A DNA stretch of 64,000 nt from an uncultured Pseudomonadales bacterium (lineage in GTDB: Bacteria; Pseudomonadota; Gammaproteobacteria; Pseudomonadales; Azotimanducaceae), in NCBI GenBank assembly GCA_958296405.1, contig OY282519.1, forward strand, positions 1,844,132-1,908,131, in the 5' to 3' direction. The position numbers and the translations under genes were made by a program. Below are positions 35,314 through 44,533 of this stretch, in pieces. Position 1 is the stretch's first letter. Each line of letters starts with the position of its first letter. Under the pieces are notes generated by a model. That model was given only the letters and a program-made list of their open reading frames with translations. It had not been told where the DNA came from and ran no database searches.

Positions 35314-35748
35314 ATGAGCAACCGCTCGCCTGGGGACATCGTTTCCCGTCGCAAGGGCCCCGTGATGCATCGGGGCATCGTGCTGGACGAAGATCGGGTG
35401 TTGCACAACACGCCGCTCAAGGGCGAGCACGTTTCGACGTTCGAGGGCTTCTGCCGCGGCAAGCGGGCACGGGTGCAGCACTTGGACGCGCACGAACGCG
35501 ATCGCGCTTTGCGTTACGCCGAGGCGCACGAAGAGCGGGCCTACAACCCATTCACCAACAACTGCGAGCACACGGTCACGCGAGCCACCGCAGGGCGGGC
35601 GCGAAGCCCGCAACTTGCGTTGATCGCTGGGGTGGGGGCAGCAGCCGCGGCATTGGCGCTCACGCGGCATCCTGCGGTCGCCGTTGCAGCGTTCGCGCTG
35701 GGGCGACGTTTAGTGAAGCGGGGCAGCAGCGACATGGAAGGCAGTTAG
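35314..35748 (+). CDS. LRAT-domain (NlpC/P60-fold) protein
   Basis: 144-residue protein with the lecithin:retinol acyltransferase type of papain-like fold. Catalytic His19 lies in MHRGIVLDEDRVL and Cys84 in NNCEHTVTRA, the LRAT hallmark NCEHF/V. A hydrophobic C-terminal segment (LALIAGVGAAAAALAL and on) could anchor it in a membrane. Bacterial members are thought to be acyltransferases or hydrolases; the function here is unknown. AAAGGAG precedes the ATG. It begins 50 bases after mcrC on the same strand, so it may be co-transcribed with the restriction genes. Confidence 0.8.
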   Translation: MSNRSPGDIVSRRKGPVMHRGIVLDEDRVLHNTPLKGEHVSTFEGFCRGKRARVQHLDAHERDRALRYAEAHEERAYNPFTNNCEHTVTRATAGRARSPQLALIAGVGAAAAALALTRHPAVAVAAFALGRRLVKRGSSDMEGS

Positions 35749-36154
35749 AAGGCTGAAGCCGTACTGGGCTGGCGGTGCATTGGCCAAGGCGGTAGACCGC
35801 GTGTAGCCTTGGCCCGATCAAGGGTCGGCGCAGGTTCCGAAACGAACTGCGCTAGCGCTTGTGAGGGGGCGTGAGGCCGAGGGTTGGCCCATCCCATGGG
35901 CACAAAGCCTCGACCAACCCCCGGCAGGGCTACCTTGGAAGAAAGGGGCGCGTCAGCCGCTCCAGTGAGGGAGCGGCTGAAGGAAGGCGTCGGCTTGGGG
36001 GAGGAACTCTGGGAGGAGTGAGAGCCGAAGCCATCCGTTCGCGCCATCAAACTGAACTCATAGTAGCTTTGTACTGGACAATCCGTGTCATCGTCAAGGG
36101 ATATTGTATTGGGCAGCTTTGCTTTTTTTCGGCCAATTGCATGGATTTCCGCCG
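35749..36154. other. Gene-poor stretch with hairpin
   Basis: About 400 bases without a convincing gene. TCAGCCGCTCC (35953-35963) pairs perfectly with GGAGCGGCTGA (35970-35980). On the minus strand TTGACG and TACAAA are 18 bases apart (about 36097 to 36067), which could be a promoter, overlapping operator-like site A. A 100-codon minus frame starting at 36047 lacks a ribosome site and looks artefactual. Confidence 0.5.
36069..36117 (+). promoter_or_regulatory. Two operator-like sites near the MerR gene
   Basis: Site A TTGTACTGGACAA (36069-36081) and site B TTGTATTGGGCAG (36104-36116) start 35 bases apart, in the same orientation, and fit one pattern TYGTAYTGGRCAR. A third copy on the other strand precedes the MerR gene. 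Site A is itself a partial palindrome (TTGT..ACAA). They lie just beyond the MerR stop codon. Confidence 0.45.
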
Positions 36155-37027
36155 TTAATCCGGCGGCTTGCGGTGGATTAGCCCAAACTGTTCCACGAAC
36201 GTTGCGAGCGAAGCCTCCAAACCGGCTCGAGCCTTGTCCACGTCTCTGGCCGTCTGGGGCAATTCGGCGTCGCTGGCCTCGCACCGGGCCGCGTGCGCCA
36301 CATAGGCGTTGAGCGTGTGCAACACCCCCACGAGCCCGCGGATGCAGCCTTGGTCCTCAGCTGGCGCAACGCCTGCGATGTGCAGCAACTCCTCGTCCGA
36401 GAAGCGGCGCGACTCCAGCGGCAGCGCCCCGGCTGGCTGGGCTAGGCAGGCATCTTCGAGCTCCGTCCAAGACGCCGGCCAAGCGAGCAGCGTCACGCCG
36501 AACTCCGCCGCGGTGAGCAAGTCTGCCTCCGTGGCAAGCCGATAGAGGACCACCAGCGCGGACTCGGGCAGCAAATCCAAGTGTTGCTCGATGCGCTGCG
36601 GATCCAAGCTCGGCAGCAAGAGCGCGACCACGTCCAGCTCTGGCAGCACGTCGGCCTGTGCCACAAAGGCCTCGGGGCTAGCCCAGCGGCCGTGCGCATC
36701 AAGGCGCGTCTCGCCTTGATCGCGTTCGGCGAGCAGAAGCTCGGCGCCCACCAAGCCCACGCGAGGGACGCCGGCGTGTCGGCGCTTGCCAAGCCGCCGA
36801 TCGATCTCCGCCGGCGGCAGCGCCACCAGCTTACGAATGGGCTCGCCTCGGTCTACTAGCTGCTTCAGCTTCTTCAACCGCGCTAGCTGAGGCTCGTCGT
36901 AGAGCCGCATCTTGCCCACGCGCGTCGCCGGCTCGAGGCCGTAGCGCCGCTCCCATTGCCGCAAGCACTCAACCGAGATGCCCGTGGCCCTTGAAGCGGC
37001 GCCGATCTTGTAGAGATTCGTGTCCAC
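36155..37027 (-). CDS. MerR-family regulator with long C-terminal domain
   Basis: 290-residue regulator. Residues 1-70 form a MerR winged helix: YKIGAASRATGISVECLRQW, ERRYGLEPATRVGKMRLYDE and QLARLKKLKQLVDRGEPIRKL. The remaining 200 residues contain a Rossmann-like segment (RVGLVGAELL, LDVVALLLPSLDP, SALVVLYRLATEAD) reminiscent of the B12-type sensory half of MlrA/CarH/LitR regulators, but without the DXHXXG cobalamin motif. GTG 37027 (VDTNLYKIG) is chosen; the longer open frame upstream is repeat sequence. Its effector is unknown. Confidence 0.75.
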   Translation of the reverse strand: MDTNLYKIGAASRATGISVECLRQWERRYGLEPATRVGKMRLYDEPQLARLKKLKQLVDRGEPIRKLVALPPAEIDRRLGKRRHAGVPRVGLVGAELLLAERDQGETRLDAHGRWASPEAFVAQADVLPELDVVALLLPSLDPQRIEQHLDLLPESALVVLYRLATEADLLTAAEFGVTLLAWPASWTELEDACLAQPAGALPLESRRFSDEELLHIAGVAPAEDQGCIRGLVGVLHTLNAYVAHAARCEASDAELPQTARDVDKARAGLEASLATFVEQFGLIHRKPPD

Positions 37028-37029
37028 AA

Positions 37030-37064
37030 ACTGTCCAATACGAGACTGGGTTGATTGTACAGCT
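37030..37064 (-). promoter_or_regulatory. Operator-like site and promoter region of the MerR gene
   Basis: On the minus strand, just before the GTG, CTGTACAATCAACCC is followed by TCGTATTGGACAG (site C, at about 37031-37043), the third copy of TYGTAYTGGRCAR. TACAAT could serve as -10. This arrangement would suit autoregulation. Confidence 0.45.
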
Positions 37065-37160
37065 TCAGAAATTGCGCGCAAGGCGACTCGTGATGCGAGG
37101 CGCACCGATGACAAGGAACAAGCGACCGGCGCCGGCGAGCGAGACGAAACGAAACGAGAC

Positions 37161-37761
37161 GGGACAGGCATCTAGCGAAACGAGACGGACGAAACGAGAC
37201 GGGACAGGCATCTAGGGACGAGCGGCCGGAAGGGACGGGCACCCGGAGCGGCCGGAAGGGACAGGCACCCAAGAACCGGAAGGGGACAGGCACCGGGATC
37301 TCGGAAGGGGACAGGCACCGGGATCTCGAAGGGGCATGGGATCGCAAAGGGACAGGCATCTGGAACGGCAGGGACGATTGCAAAGGAACAGGCACCGGAA
37401 GAACCGGAAGGGGACAGGCGCCGGGCGTGCGACGGAGACAAGCAAGCGGGCGCGCGCCGGAAGGGGACAGGCACCGGGCGCGCGCCGGCACCGAGCGCAC
37501 GCCGTAACGAGCGAGGAATCGGAAGGGGACAGGCACCGAGAACGGAATCGGAAGGGGACAGGCACCGAGAACGATTGGGATCGCAAAGGGACAGGTACCG
37601 AGTGCGCCGTCGCCGGATCGCAAGAGGACAGGCACTTGGAACAGAATCGGAAGGGGACAGGCACCTAGGGGGCGAGGGCGTGGCAGACGGAAGCGAAACG
37701 GGACAGGCACTTGGGGACGAGGCGAAACGAGGACCGGAAGGGGATCGCAAGGGACAGGCAT
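37161..37761 (+). repeat. GGGACAGGCAC repeat cluster 3
   Basis: Eight exact GGGACAGGCAC copies by hand count (37258, 37283, 37308, 37464, 37526, 37555, 37654, 37700), four ending in T (37161, 37201, 37349, 37751) and about five other one-base variants, all on the + strand. Here the flanks are mostly GGAAG before and CG after, or ACGAGAC before and CTAG after, unlike cluster 1. The gap lies between the divergent MerR and FG-GAP genes. Long open frames in it are products of the repeat. Confidence 0.9.
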
Positions 37762-37829
37762 CTGGAACGGCAAGGCCCGCGCAGCCCCGCGGCGTATCAT
37801 CCGGCCGTCGTGTGGGGAGCTCGCCAACG

Positions 37830-39278
37830 GTGAGATGCCAATGCCCTCGAATCGGCCTCGCCGCCGCGGCAGCGCTGATCTTGGGTGCGATCGATGCCGC
37901 AGCGTCCGGTCAGCCCGTCGGCGACACGCCCACCGTCGCGCAGATGCCCCAGGGCGCTTTCATCAGTTGGCGCGAACACCTCATCGACGACCCCGGGCTA
38001 AGCGGCGTGGATTTCAGTGGCAGCGACGGCCTGACGATGGGAGACCTCGATGGCGACGGCTTCGAGGACATCGTTTCCGTCCATGAGTCCGATGTGCTCT
38101 ACGACGGGCGGCCGGATGGCCATGTGCGCATCGCCTTCGCTTCTGCCAGCCCGCATGTTTGGACGAACATCACCCTCGCTGAAGGTGCTGCCGCCGCGGC
38201 GCCGGAAGACGCCGCCTTGGGGGATGTGAATGGCGATGGCCACCTCGACATCATGGTCGCTGCGGAACTGTCGCACCTCATCTACTTCCAGAATCCCGGC
38301 GCCAACGCGCGCACTGCCACATGGCCACGGCTCATCCTGCCGATGACGCGCAATCGAGGCTCCTACATTCGCGTCTTCTTGGCAGATTTTGATGGCGACG
38401 GCCGCCCGGAGGCGGTGGCGCCGAACAAAGGCACCCAGAACCCCACGCCGGAGGATTACCAGCGCCTCACGCCCATCTCGGTGTTTGCGGCGGTCGGCAA
38501 CCCGCTGTCCCCCGATGGTTGGCGCGAAACCGTGCTCGGCCACTATTCCGTGCCGCATAACTCCGAACCCGTCGATCTCGATGGCGATGGAGACCTCGAC
38601 ATCCTCGGCGGCATCCGCGGCGGCCCGCGGCTAGTGTTCTTCGAGAACGTCGGCGAGCGCGCGTTGGCTTTCCGGGAGCGCCCCATCGTCATCAATGGCG
38701 CTATGGCGGCGGCATTCCATGCAGCGTACGCAGACTTCAACGCGGACGGCCGGTTGGACATCGTCACCGTGGCCGGCAGCGGCCCGCCGGTGCAGCGAGC
38801 GTCGTTGCAGCTTGTTTGGCTTGCTCAGCCGTCGGAAAGCGATGGTGCTTGGCAGCCGCACCCCATTGGCCGCTTTGCGCCGGATTCCATCACTGGCATC
38901 GCCTTGGGAGACATCGACGGCGATGGCGACTTGGACGTGATGGCCGGCAGCTACAGCCGCGGCGACCGCTCCGAGGACGATGAGGCAATGACTGCCGCGC
39001 AGCCCTTGGGCCGCATCGGTTGGTTCGAGAATCCCGGCAGGGCGGAAGCCGCGTGGCGCCGGCACGACATCTCGCGGCGCAAGCGCGGCATGTTTGACCA
39101 CTTCGTGGCGCGGGATTTGGATGGCGATGGGGACTTGGACTTTGTGGGAACGCGCGGCAACAGCGCACCCTACGATGGCGTGTTCTGGCTTGAACAAATG
39201 CGCTCAGCCACGCCGCGCCCCGCGTTCACCCGCGCCCGCAACGAAGACAGCATGGAGATGCCGCTGCCGGGGGAATAG
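37830..39278 (+). CDS. Secreted FG-GAP/VCBS repeat protein
   Basis: 482-residue exported protein. A signal peptide (hydrophobic GLAAAAALILGAIDAAASG) is followed by several FG-GAP-like blades carrying Asp-rich Ca-binding loops: GDLDGDGFEDI, GDVNGDGHLDI, ADFDGDGRPE, VDLDGDGDLDIL, ADFNADGRLDIV, GDIDGDGDLDV and RDLDGDGDLDFVG. This suggests a seven-bladed beta-propeller. Such proteins bind polysaccharide or proteins at the cell surface; no enzyme domain is visible. The start is uncertain (GTG 37830 chosen, another GTG about seven codons upstream) because the frame continues into the repeat cluster. Confidence 0.8.
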   Translation: MRCQCPRIGLAAAAALILGAIDAAASGQPVGDTPTVAQMPQGAFISWREHLIDDPGLSGVDFSGSDGLTMGDLDGDGFEDIVSVHESDVLYDGRPDGHVRIAFASASPHVWTNITLAEGAAAAAPEDAALGDVNGDGHLDIMVAAELSHLIYFQNPGANARTATWPRLILPMTRNRGSYIRVFLADFDGDGRPEAVAPNKGTQNPTPEDYQRLTPISVFAAVGNPLSPDGWRETVLGHYSVPHNSEPVDLDGDGDLDILGGIRGGPRLVFFENVGERALAFRERPIVINGAMAAAFHAAYADFNADGRLDIVTVAGSGPPVQRASLQLVWLAQPSESDGAWQPHPIGRFAPDSITGIALGDIDGDGDLDVMAGSYSRGDRSEDDEAMTAAQPLGRIGWFENPGRAEAAWRRHDISRRKRGMFDHFVARDLDGDGDLDFVGTRGNSAPYDGVFWLEQMRSATPRPAFTRARNEDSMEMPLPGE

Positions 39279-39625
39279 GTGTCGCACAGCTTCGTGGCGA
39301 CGGCGGCGAACGAGTCGGACGTGGCGCATGTGCGCCGTCTTCTTCATCCCGGCGAGAGGCGCGTCTGGGCGGGTGCGGGCTGCCGAGGCGTGGAGAAGCG
39401 TGAGGAGAACCAGTGTTCTCCTCACTGGAACTTCGAGGAGCTGTGCATGATGCGCAACGACTTCCCGCCATGCGCCGGATGCTTCCTCTAACCATAGCGA
39501 AAACGCGTCCTGCCGCCGGGACGACCGCAGTGGAACGGCTGCGTCGAGCGTGCCAACCGCCCGGTTCGCGCCGTTTTCGCGCTATAGTTCGGCGAACTTT
39601 AGTGCAACAAATCGAGTTGATCCCC
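39279..39625. other. Intergenic region with a perfect hairpin
   Basis: About 350 bases between two secreted-protein genes. TGAGGAGAAC-CAGT-GTTCTCCTCA (39401-39424) is a perfect ten-pair stem with a four-base loop but no T run. TATAGT near 39583 may be the -10 box for the protease gene. No gene is seen. Confidence 0.55.
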
Positions 39626-41704
39626 ATGCGCTACCGGCAACATTGCAAATTGGCAACTGTGGTCGGCCTTGCGATCGGTTTGACGGCGTTCGATGCACGA
39701 GCGCAAGACCGCGAGACGGAGGCAGTGCGCAAGGCACCGCCCAGCCAAGCCGCCGGGGCATCGAAGAAAACGAGCAGCGAGTTCGCTAGGCTCGATTCCA
39801 TCTTGAGCGCGTTGGTTGGGCAGTTCGAACGCAGCGACCACTCACCTAACGCTGCCCGTCGCGCTGCGAGCCACGCGCCGATGCGCCGCGGCTCGATGGT
39901 GGCGGTCACTTTTCGCCTCCGGGCCACGGCGAGCGGGGCAGCGCTTGTGCATTGGTTGCGCGACAACGACGCCGAGCCACGCAATGTCGGCCCAGATTAT
40001 GTCGAGGCCTACGTCCCGGTAGCACTGCTGTCGAGGGCATCGCAGCGGCTAGGAGTGGTCCGCGTGCAGGCCATCTTTCCGCCGCTTCTGAAACGCGGCG
40101 ACGCCACCAGTGAAGGCGTCGCTGCACACGCCGCGCAGCGCTGGCACGCGAACGGATGGCGTGGCAAGGGGGTCAAGGTCGGCGTCATAGACGGCGGCTT
40201 TCAAGACATCTCCGCACTGAGAGGGAGCGAACTGCCCGCCCACATCGTGGGCAGGTGCTACGAGTCGGTCGGCGAGATGGCCACCGGCGAGTCCACGTCG
40301 TCTCTGGGGACTTGCGAAAACGGCGAAACGCATGGCACAGCGGTGGCCGAAGCGCTGTTGGATGTCGCGCCAGACGCCGCTCTGTACGTCGCTAATCCTA
40401 TCTCCGACGGGGATCTCCAAGCCACGGTCGATTGGATGATTGCCGAGGGTGTCAAAGTCGTCAACTACTCTATCGGAACCGCGTGGGACGGGCCAGGAGA
40501 TGGCACATCACCATACAGCGAGAGCCCGCTGAACACGGTGGATCGGGCGGTGCGCGGCGGCATCTTTTGGGCCAACTCGGCCGGCAACGAAGGCGAAAGC
40601 GCTTGGCTCGGTGCGTTCCAAGATTCCGATGCCGATGGGTTCCACGAGTTTGGGGCCGGCGAGGACTGCAACCGAGTGGACGTGTCGCACGGGGAATCAC
40701 TCTACGTGCAGCTTCGCTGGCAGGGCGAATGGGGCGGTGCCGCACCCTTGGCGGACTTGGATCTGTACCTCTATGAAGTGGTGGCAGGCACCTACGATCC
40801 AAGTGCGCCAGTAGCCGGTAGCAACCTCTATCAAAACGACCGGAGCCCGGAGAGACCCGGCATCGGAGTTCCCAGCGAGATTTTGTTCTTTCAGAGCCTA
40901 GGCGGCGAGTATTGCCTGACCGTCGAGCAGTTTAGCGGTTACAGCTACGCCACGCCGCAGCCGGGCTGGGTTCAATTGATCGATCACAGTGGCAACACCT
41001 TGCGCTGGACTCGAGGCGGCGGTATCGGCAATCCGGCCGAGAGCGCTAACCCAGGAATGCTTGCCGTGGGTGCGGCGAGCTGGCGGAGCCCTGCCGAGAT
41101 CGACTACTACAGCAGCCGGGGCCCGACGCCGGACGGTCGCGTGAAACCGGATATCGTGGGCGTGGACCAAGGCACCTCCATCACCTACGGCTCGGCGTCC
41201 TCTGGAACAGGGTTTGCCGGCACGAGCCAATCATCGCCCCATGTTGCGGGTCTTGCCGCGCTCATAGCCGGCCGCTGGCCGCGCCTCGCCGCCGTCGAAG
41301 TCGCGAGCTACCTGCGCGACCACGCCGCCCGAGCCATTGGCGCAGACCCGAATGTCTGGGGCAGCGGCCTCGCCAAACTGCCATCGCCCGCGGTGGTGAA
41401 CAGGGTGTTGGCGAGTGGCGACCGCCTAACGCTGCGGCTGGCGGCCATGTTTCCGGACTTCAGCGCTGGCGTTACCTATGTCGCCCGGTCCAGCCAGCCG
41501 GACGCCGTCAGCGTCGTCGTGCGGGGCGGTCGCCTGCAGATCGCGGTGTCGGACGATCTCACGCCAGATGCAACGGTCACCATCACCGTAACGGCAACTC
41601 AGGGCGGCAGGAGCGAAACCGTCAGGTTCCAAGTGGCAGTGGAGGCCATCGTGCCCAGCATCTTGTGGCGCCTGCTGCCGTTGATCGCGGAGCCCGACGC
41701 TTGA
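39626..41704 (+). CDS. Secreted subtilisin-like serine protease (S8)
   Basis: 692-residue exported peptidase. A signal peptide (LATVVGLAIGLTAFDARA) is followed by a 150-residue pro-region and an S8 catalytic domain with Asp189 (VGVIDGG), His236 (ETHGTAV), oxyanion Asn321 (NSAGNEG) and Ser534 (FAGTSQSSPHVAG). Between Asn and Ser lies an insert of about 150 residues with two Cys, resembling a jelly-roll-like domain. A further C-terminal beta-sandwich-like part ends near 685. ATG 39626 is the start that gives the signal peptide. No sorting signal is recognised. The preceding FG-GAP gene may act in the same extracellular process. Confidence 0.88.
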   Translation: MRYRQHCKLATVVGLAIGLTAFDARAQDRETEAVRKAPPSQAAGASKKTSSEFARLDSILSALVGQFERSDHSPNAARRAASHAPMRRGSMVAVTFRLRATASGAALVHWLRDNDAEPRNVGPDYVEAYVPVALLSRASQRLGVVRVQAIFPPLLKRGDATSEGVAAHAAQRWHANGWRGKGVKVGVIDGGFQDISALRGSELPAHIVGRCYESVGEMATGESTSSLGTCENGETHGTAVAEALLDVAPDAALYVANPISDGDLQATVDWMIAEGVKVVNYSIGTAWDGPGDGTSPYSESPLNTVDRAVRGGIFWANSAGNEGESAWLGAFQDSDADGFHEFGAGEDCNRVDVSHGESLYVQLRWQGEWGGAAPLADLDLYLYEVVAGTYDPSAPVAGSNLYQNDRSPERPGIGVPSEILFFQSLGGEYCLTVEQFSGYSYATPQPGWVQLIDHSGNTLRWTRGGGIGNPAESANPGMLAVGAASWRSPAEIDYYSSRGPTPDGRVKPDIVGVDQGTSITYGSASSGTGFAGTSQSSPHVAGLAALIAGRWPRLAAVEVASYLRDHAARAIGADPNVWGSGLAKLPSPAVVNRVLASGDRLTLRLAAMFPDFSAGVTYVARSSQPDAVSVVVRGGRLQIAVSDDLTPDATVTITVTATQGGRSETVRFQVAVEAIVPSILWRLLPLIAEPDA

Positions 41705-41887
41705 GCGTCGGTCCCATCATCGGCACCTTGGCTTTCCCCCGCAGTTCCTCCCCACCGACCACGCACGGCACCTCCGTGCCGTTGCCGCGTCCCACTCCCC
41801 CACCCGCGCCCCAGTCCCGCCGCTGCGCCGGCGCCAAAAGCCGCCGAGTTTTGCGACAATGGCGCCACTTGCCGGCGGGGGTGCCCC

Positions 41888-43432
41888 ATGAAGCGGAACA
41901 TTGGCCAGTGGCTCACCAAGCGCGCACTGATGAATCCAGCGCGCGAAGCGTATGTGGACGGCAACCTAGACGTCCGGCTCACGTTCGCCGAGCTCAACGC
42001 CAGCAGCAACCGCATCGCCAACGCCCTTGTCGCCGCCGGCCTGGAGAAAGGAGACCGGGTTGCGCTCCTCATGATGAACAGTTCCGAGTTCGTCGAGGCA
42101 TTCTTTGCCTTGGCAAAGGTTGGCGCTGTGGTGGTGCCGCTCAACTGGCGCCTCGTGCCGGACGAGCTTGAGTTCATCCTGAAGGACAGCGGCGCCACCC
42201 GGCTCATCTTTGGCGAGGAGTTCTTGGAAGCGGTGACGGAATTGCATGGCCGGGGCGCTGCCACAGACATTCAGCATTGGCTGCAAGTGGTGGACAACGA
42301 CCCGTTGGCGCCGTTTGCCGAAAGCTACCGCGAGTTCCGCAACGCAGCGTCGGACGCCGAGCCTGCCTTGCGCGCCGCAGACGACGACATGCTGTACATC
42401 ATGTACACCTCGGGCACCACGGGGTTGCCGAAGGGCGTGGTACACACCCACGACACATCCATTTGGGGGTGCATCACCATCGCCGCCACTACCTACTATC
42501 GGGAGGAGGATCGCTTTCTTTCGCCGCTGCCGCTGTTTCATGTCGGCGCGCTCACGCCCATCACGCTGAATGTGTATCAGGGCGTCACCAGCATCGTGAT
42601 GCGCAGCTTCGATCCAGTGTTGGCTTGGCAGTTGGTGGAGCGTGAAAAGATCACCATCGGGCTTGCGGTGCCGGCGATGCTGAACTTCATGCTGCAGGTG
42701 CCGAACTTGGAACGGTTCGACTTTTCGCAGTGGCGCTGGTGCTTGTCCGGCGCGGCGCCGGTGCCGGAATCACTCATCGAGGCGTGTGCCAACATCGGCA
42801 TCGAGGTTCATCAGATCTATGGCTTGACGGAAACCTGCGGCCCTGCATGCCTCATTGATGCGGAGAACGCCTTGGCACGCATCGGTTCCACTGGCAAGGC
42901 GTTTTTCCACACAGACGTGAAGATTGTCGATGGCAACGGCGATGAGTGCCCGCCCAACACGCCTGGCGAAGTGATTGTGCGTGGCGACCATGTGATGCGG
43001 GAGTACTGGAATCGTCCCGAGGCCACTGCCGAGGCCATTGTGGATGGCTGGCTGCACACCGGCGACTTGGCGCGGATGGATGCAGAGGGCTTTGTTTACA
43101 TTGAAGATCGCATCAAGGACATGGTCATCTCCGGCGGCGAGAACGTCTACCCGGCGGAGATAGAGAAGATCCTGCAAACCCACGATGGCATTTCCGAAGC
43201 GGCGGTGATTGGCCAACCGAGTGACACTTGGGGCGAATCGCCATTCGCCATCGTCGTGCGCGCGGACGACTCGCTTTCGGAGGCGGATGTGCTGGGCTTC
43301 TGCAATGGCCGCATGGCGCGCTTCAAACAGCCCAAGGGCGTGGCGTTCGTCACCGAAGTGCCGCGCAATCCGAGTGGCAAGATATTGAAGCGCATCCTCC
43401 GCAAGCAGTTCCCGGGGCCGGCGCCGGTTTAG
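41888..43432 (+). CDS. Long-chain-type acyl-CoA synthetase
   Basis: 514-residue ANL ligase. P-loop YTSGTTGLPKGV, YGLTETCGP, the hinge YIEDRIKDMVISGGENVYP and the C-terminal Lys in NPSGKILKR are all intact, so it should make acyl-CoA from a carboxylic acid via acyl-AMP. ATG 41888 follows GGCGGGGG. It is followed after 11 bases by an APH-type kinase gene, forming a two-gene operon. Substrate length is unknown. Confidence 0.92.
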   Translation: MKRNIGQWLTKRALMNPAREAYVDGNLDVRLTFAELNASSNRIANALVAAGLEKGDRVALLMMNSSEFVEAFFALAKVGAVVVPLNWRLVPDELEFILKDSGATRLIFGEEFLEAVTELHGRGAATDIQHWLQVVDNDPLAPFAESYREFRNAASDAEPALRAADDDMLYIMYTSGTTGLPKGVVHTHDTSIWGCITIAATTYYREEDRFLSPLPLFHVGALTPITLNVYQGVTSIVMRSFDPVLAWQLVEREKITIGLAVPAMLNFMLQVPNLERFDFSQWRWCLSGAAPVPESLIEACANIGIEVHQIYGLTETCGPACLIDAENALARIGSTGKAFFHTDVKIVDGNGDECPPNTPGEVIVRGDHVMREYWNRPEATAEAIVDGWLHTGDLARMDAEGFVYIEDRIKDMVISGGENVYPAEIEKILQTHDGISEAAVIGQPSDTWGESPFAIVVRADDSLSEADVLGFCNGRMARFKQPKGVAFVTEVPRNPSGKILKRILRKQFPGPAPV

Positions 43433-43443
43433 GGGCGCCGCCG

Positions 43444-44448
43444 ATGGAACTTGCCGAACTCGAACGGCGCCTCACGCCGTTCTGCGCTGCCAAGTACGGC
43501 ACGGATGCCGTGCGTGTGTTCAACGTGGCCAAGATGCCTGGCCACGCCGGCTTCTCCTACGGTTTCAGCGTCGAGTGCCGCGGCGCCTCCGAGAGTTGGT
43601 TCATTCGGTTGCCGCCGCCGAATGTGAACTGGCGCGGCACTGCGGATGTGCTGCGGCAGGTGGCAGTGCTCAATGCCTTGGACGGCACAGACGTGCCGCA
43701 TTGTTCAGTGCAGTGGTCTGGCGATGATTTGGAATGGTTTGGCTGCCCGTACTTCGTGGTGCCGCAGCTTGAGGGAGACGTATTGCGGCTTGGCGAGCAA
43801 GAGTGGGGCAGCGGGCTTTCCGAAGCGAGTGTATTGGAGCTCGGCCGCCAAGCCATGACGGCGCTTGCCAACATCCACAAGGTGGATGCAGCGAAGGCGC
43901 CTTATCTCGGCGAGCCAATGCCGTTTGCCGAGGATGTGGAGCGATGGGACCGCTTCTACGAACGCGCCGCCAGCCCGGAGTGCCTTTCCCGTGCGCCAGA
44001 CTGCCGCAAGCGCTTGCTGGAGACGCTGCCGGCGGATGCGCCTGTGGGCATCTTCCATGGAGACTTCCAAACCGCGAACCTGTTCTGTTCATTCGAGGGG
44101 AACTTGCTGGCAGTCATCGATTGGGAGTTGACGGGCATCGGCGCCACGTTGAACGACGTCGGCTGGATATGCACGTTCAGCGATCCGCAGGCATGGCATG
44201 GCGGGGTCGCGTTGGGCCGCCCCATGTTTCTAGATCCAGACACGCTGGTGCAGTGCTATGCCGATGCGCACGGCGGCCAGTTACCGAGCCTCAACTGGTT
44301 CCGGGCACTGGCCGCCTACAAGTTCGCCATCATCACCGGCTTCAATTTGGGGCTGCACCGGCGCGGCAAACGGCCAGATCCATCTTGGGAGCACACCGCG
44401 CTGTCGATGACGCCGCTGATTGACCGAGCGCTGGATTTGCTGGGTTAA
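43444..44448 (+). CDS. APH-type phosphotransferase
   Basis: 334-residue kinase-like protein of the aminoglycoside-phosphotransferase fold, paired with the preceding acyl-CoA synthetase. N-lobe GHAGFSYGFSVEC, SWFIRLPPPNVNW, catalytic loop HGDFQTANLF and metal-binding AVIDWELTGIG are present. It is the same length as the 31.4-kb paralogue but clearly divergent in sequence. By analogy with ACAD10/11 it may phosphorylate a hydroxyacyl-CoA; this is inference from family and neighbour. Confidence 0.85.
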   Translation: MELAELERRLTPFCAAKYGTDAVRVFNVAKMPGHAGFSYGFSVECRGASESWFIRLPPPNVNWRGTADVLRQVAVLNALDGTDVPHCSVQWSGDDLEWFGCPYFVVPQLEGDVLRLGEQEWGSGLSEASVLELGRQAMTALANIHKVDAAKAPYLGEPMPFAEDVERWDRFYERAASPECLSRAPDCRKRLLETLPADAPVGIFHGDFQTANLFCSFEGNLLAVIDWELTGIGATLNDVGWICTFSDPQAWHGGVALGRPMFLDPDTLVQCYADAHGGQLPSLNWFRALAAYKFAIITGFNLGLHRRGKRPDPSWEHTALSMTPLIDRALDLLG

Positions 44449-44533
44449 GTCCCGCAGCCGCAGCCAAGCCCCGCAAGGCGCCAGCCGCCCGAAACCCATC
44501 CAAGTAGTGCCCTAGGCTAGCCCTTCGCCGCTG

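Noticed and set aside
35745-36284. Minus-strand ORF of 179 codons
   Set aside because: Ser/Pro-rich low-complexity text, no ribosome site, overlaps the MerR gene end and the hairpin; probably not a gene.
36883-37827. Long open frames inside repeat cluster 3 (and similar ones in clusters 1 and 2)
   Set aside because: The translated text is low-complexity and arises from the repeated word read in frame; no conserved domain, no ribosome site.
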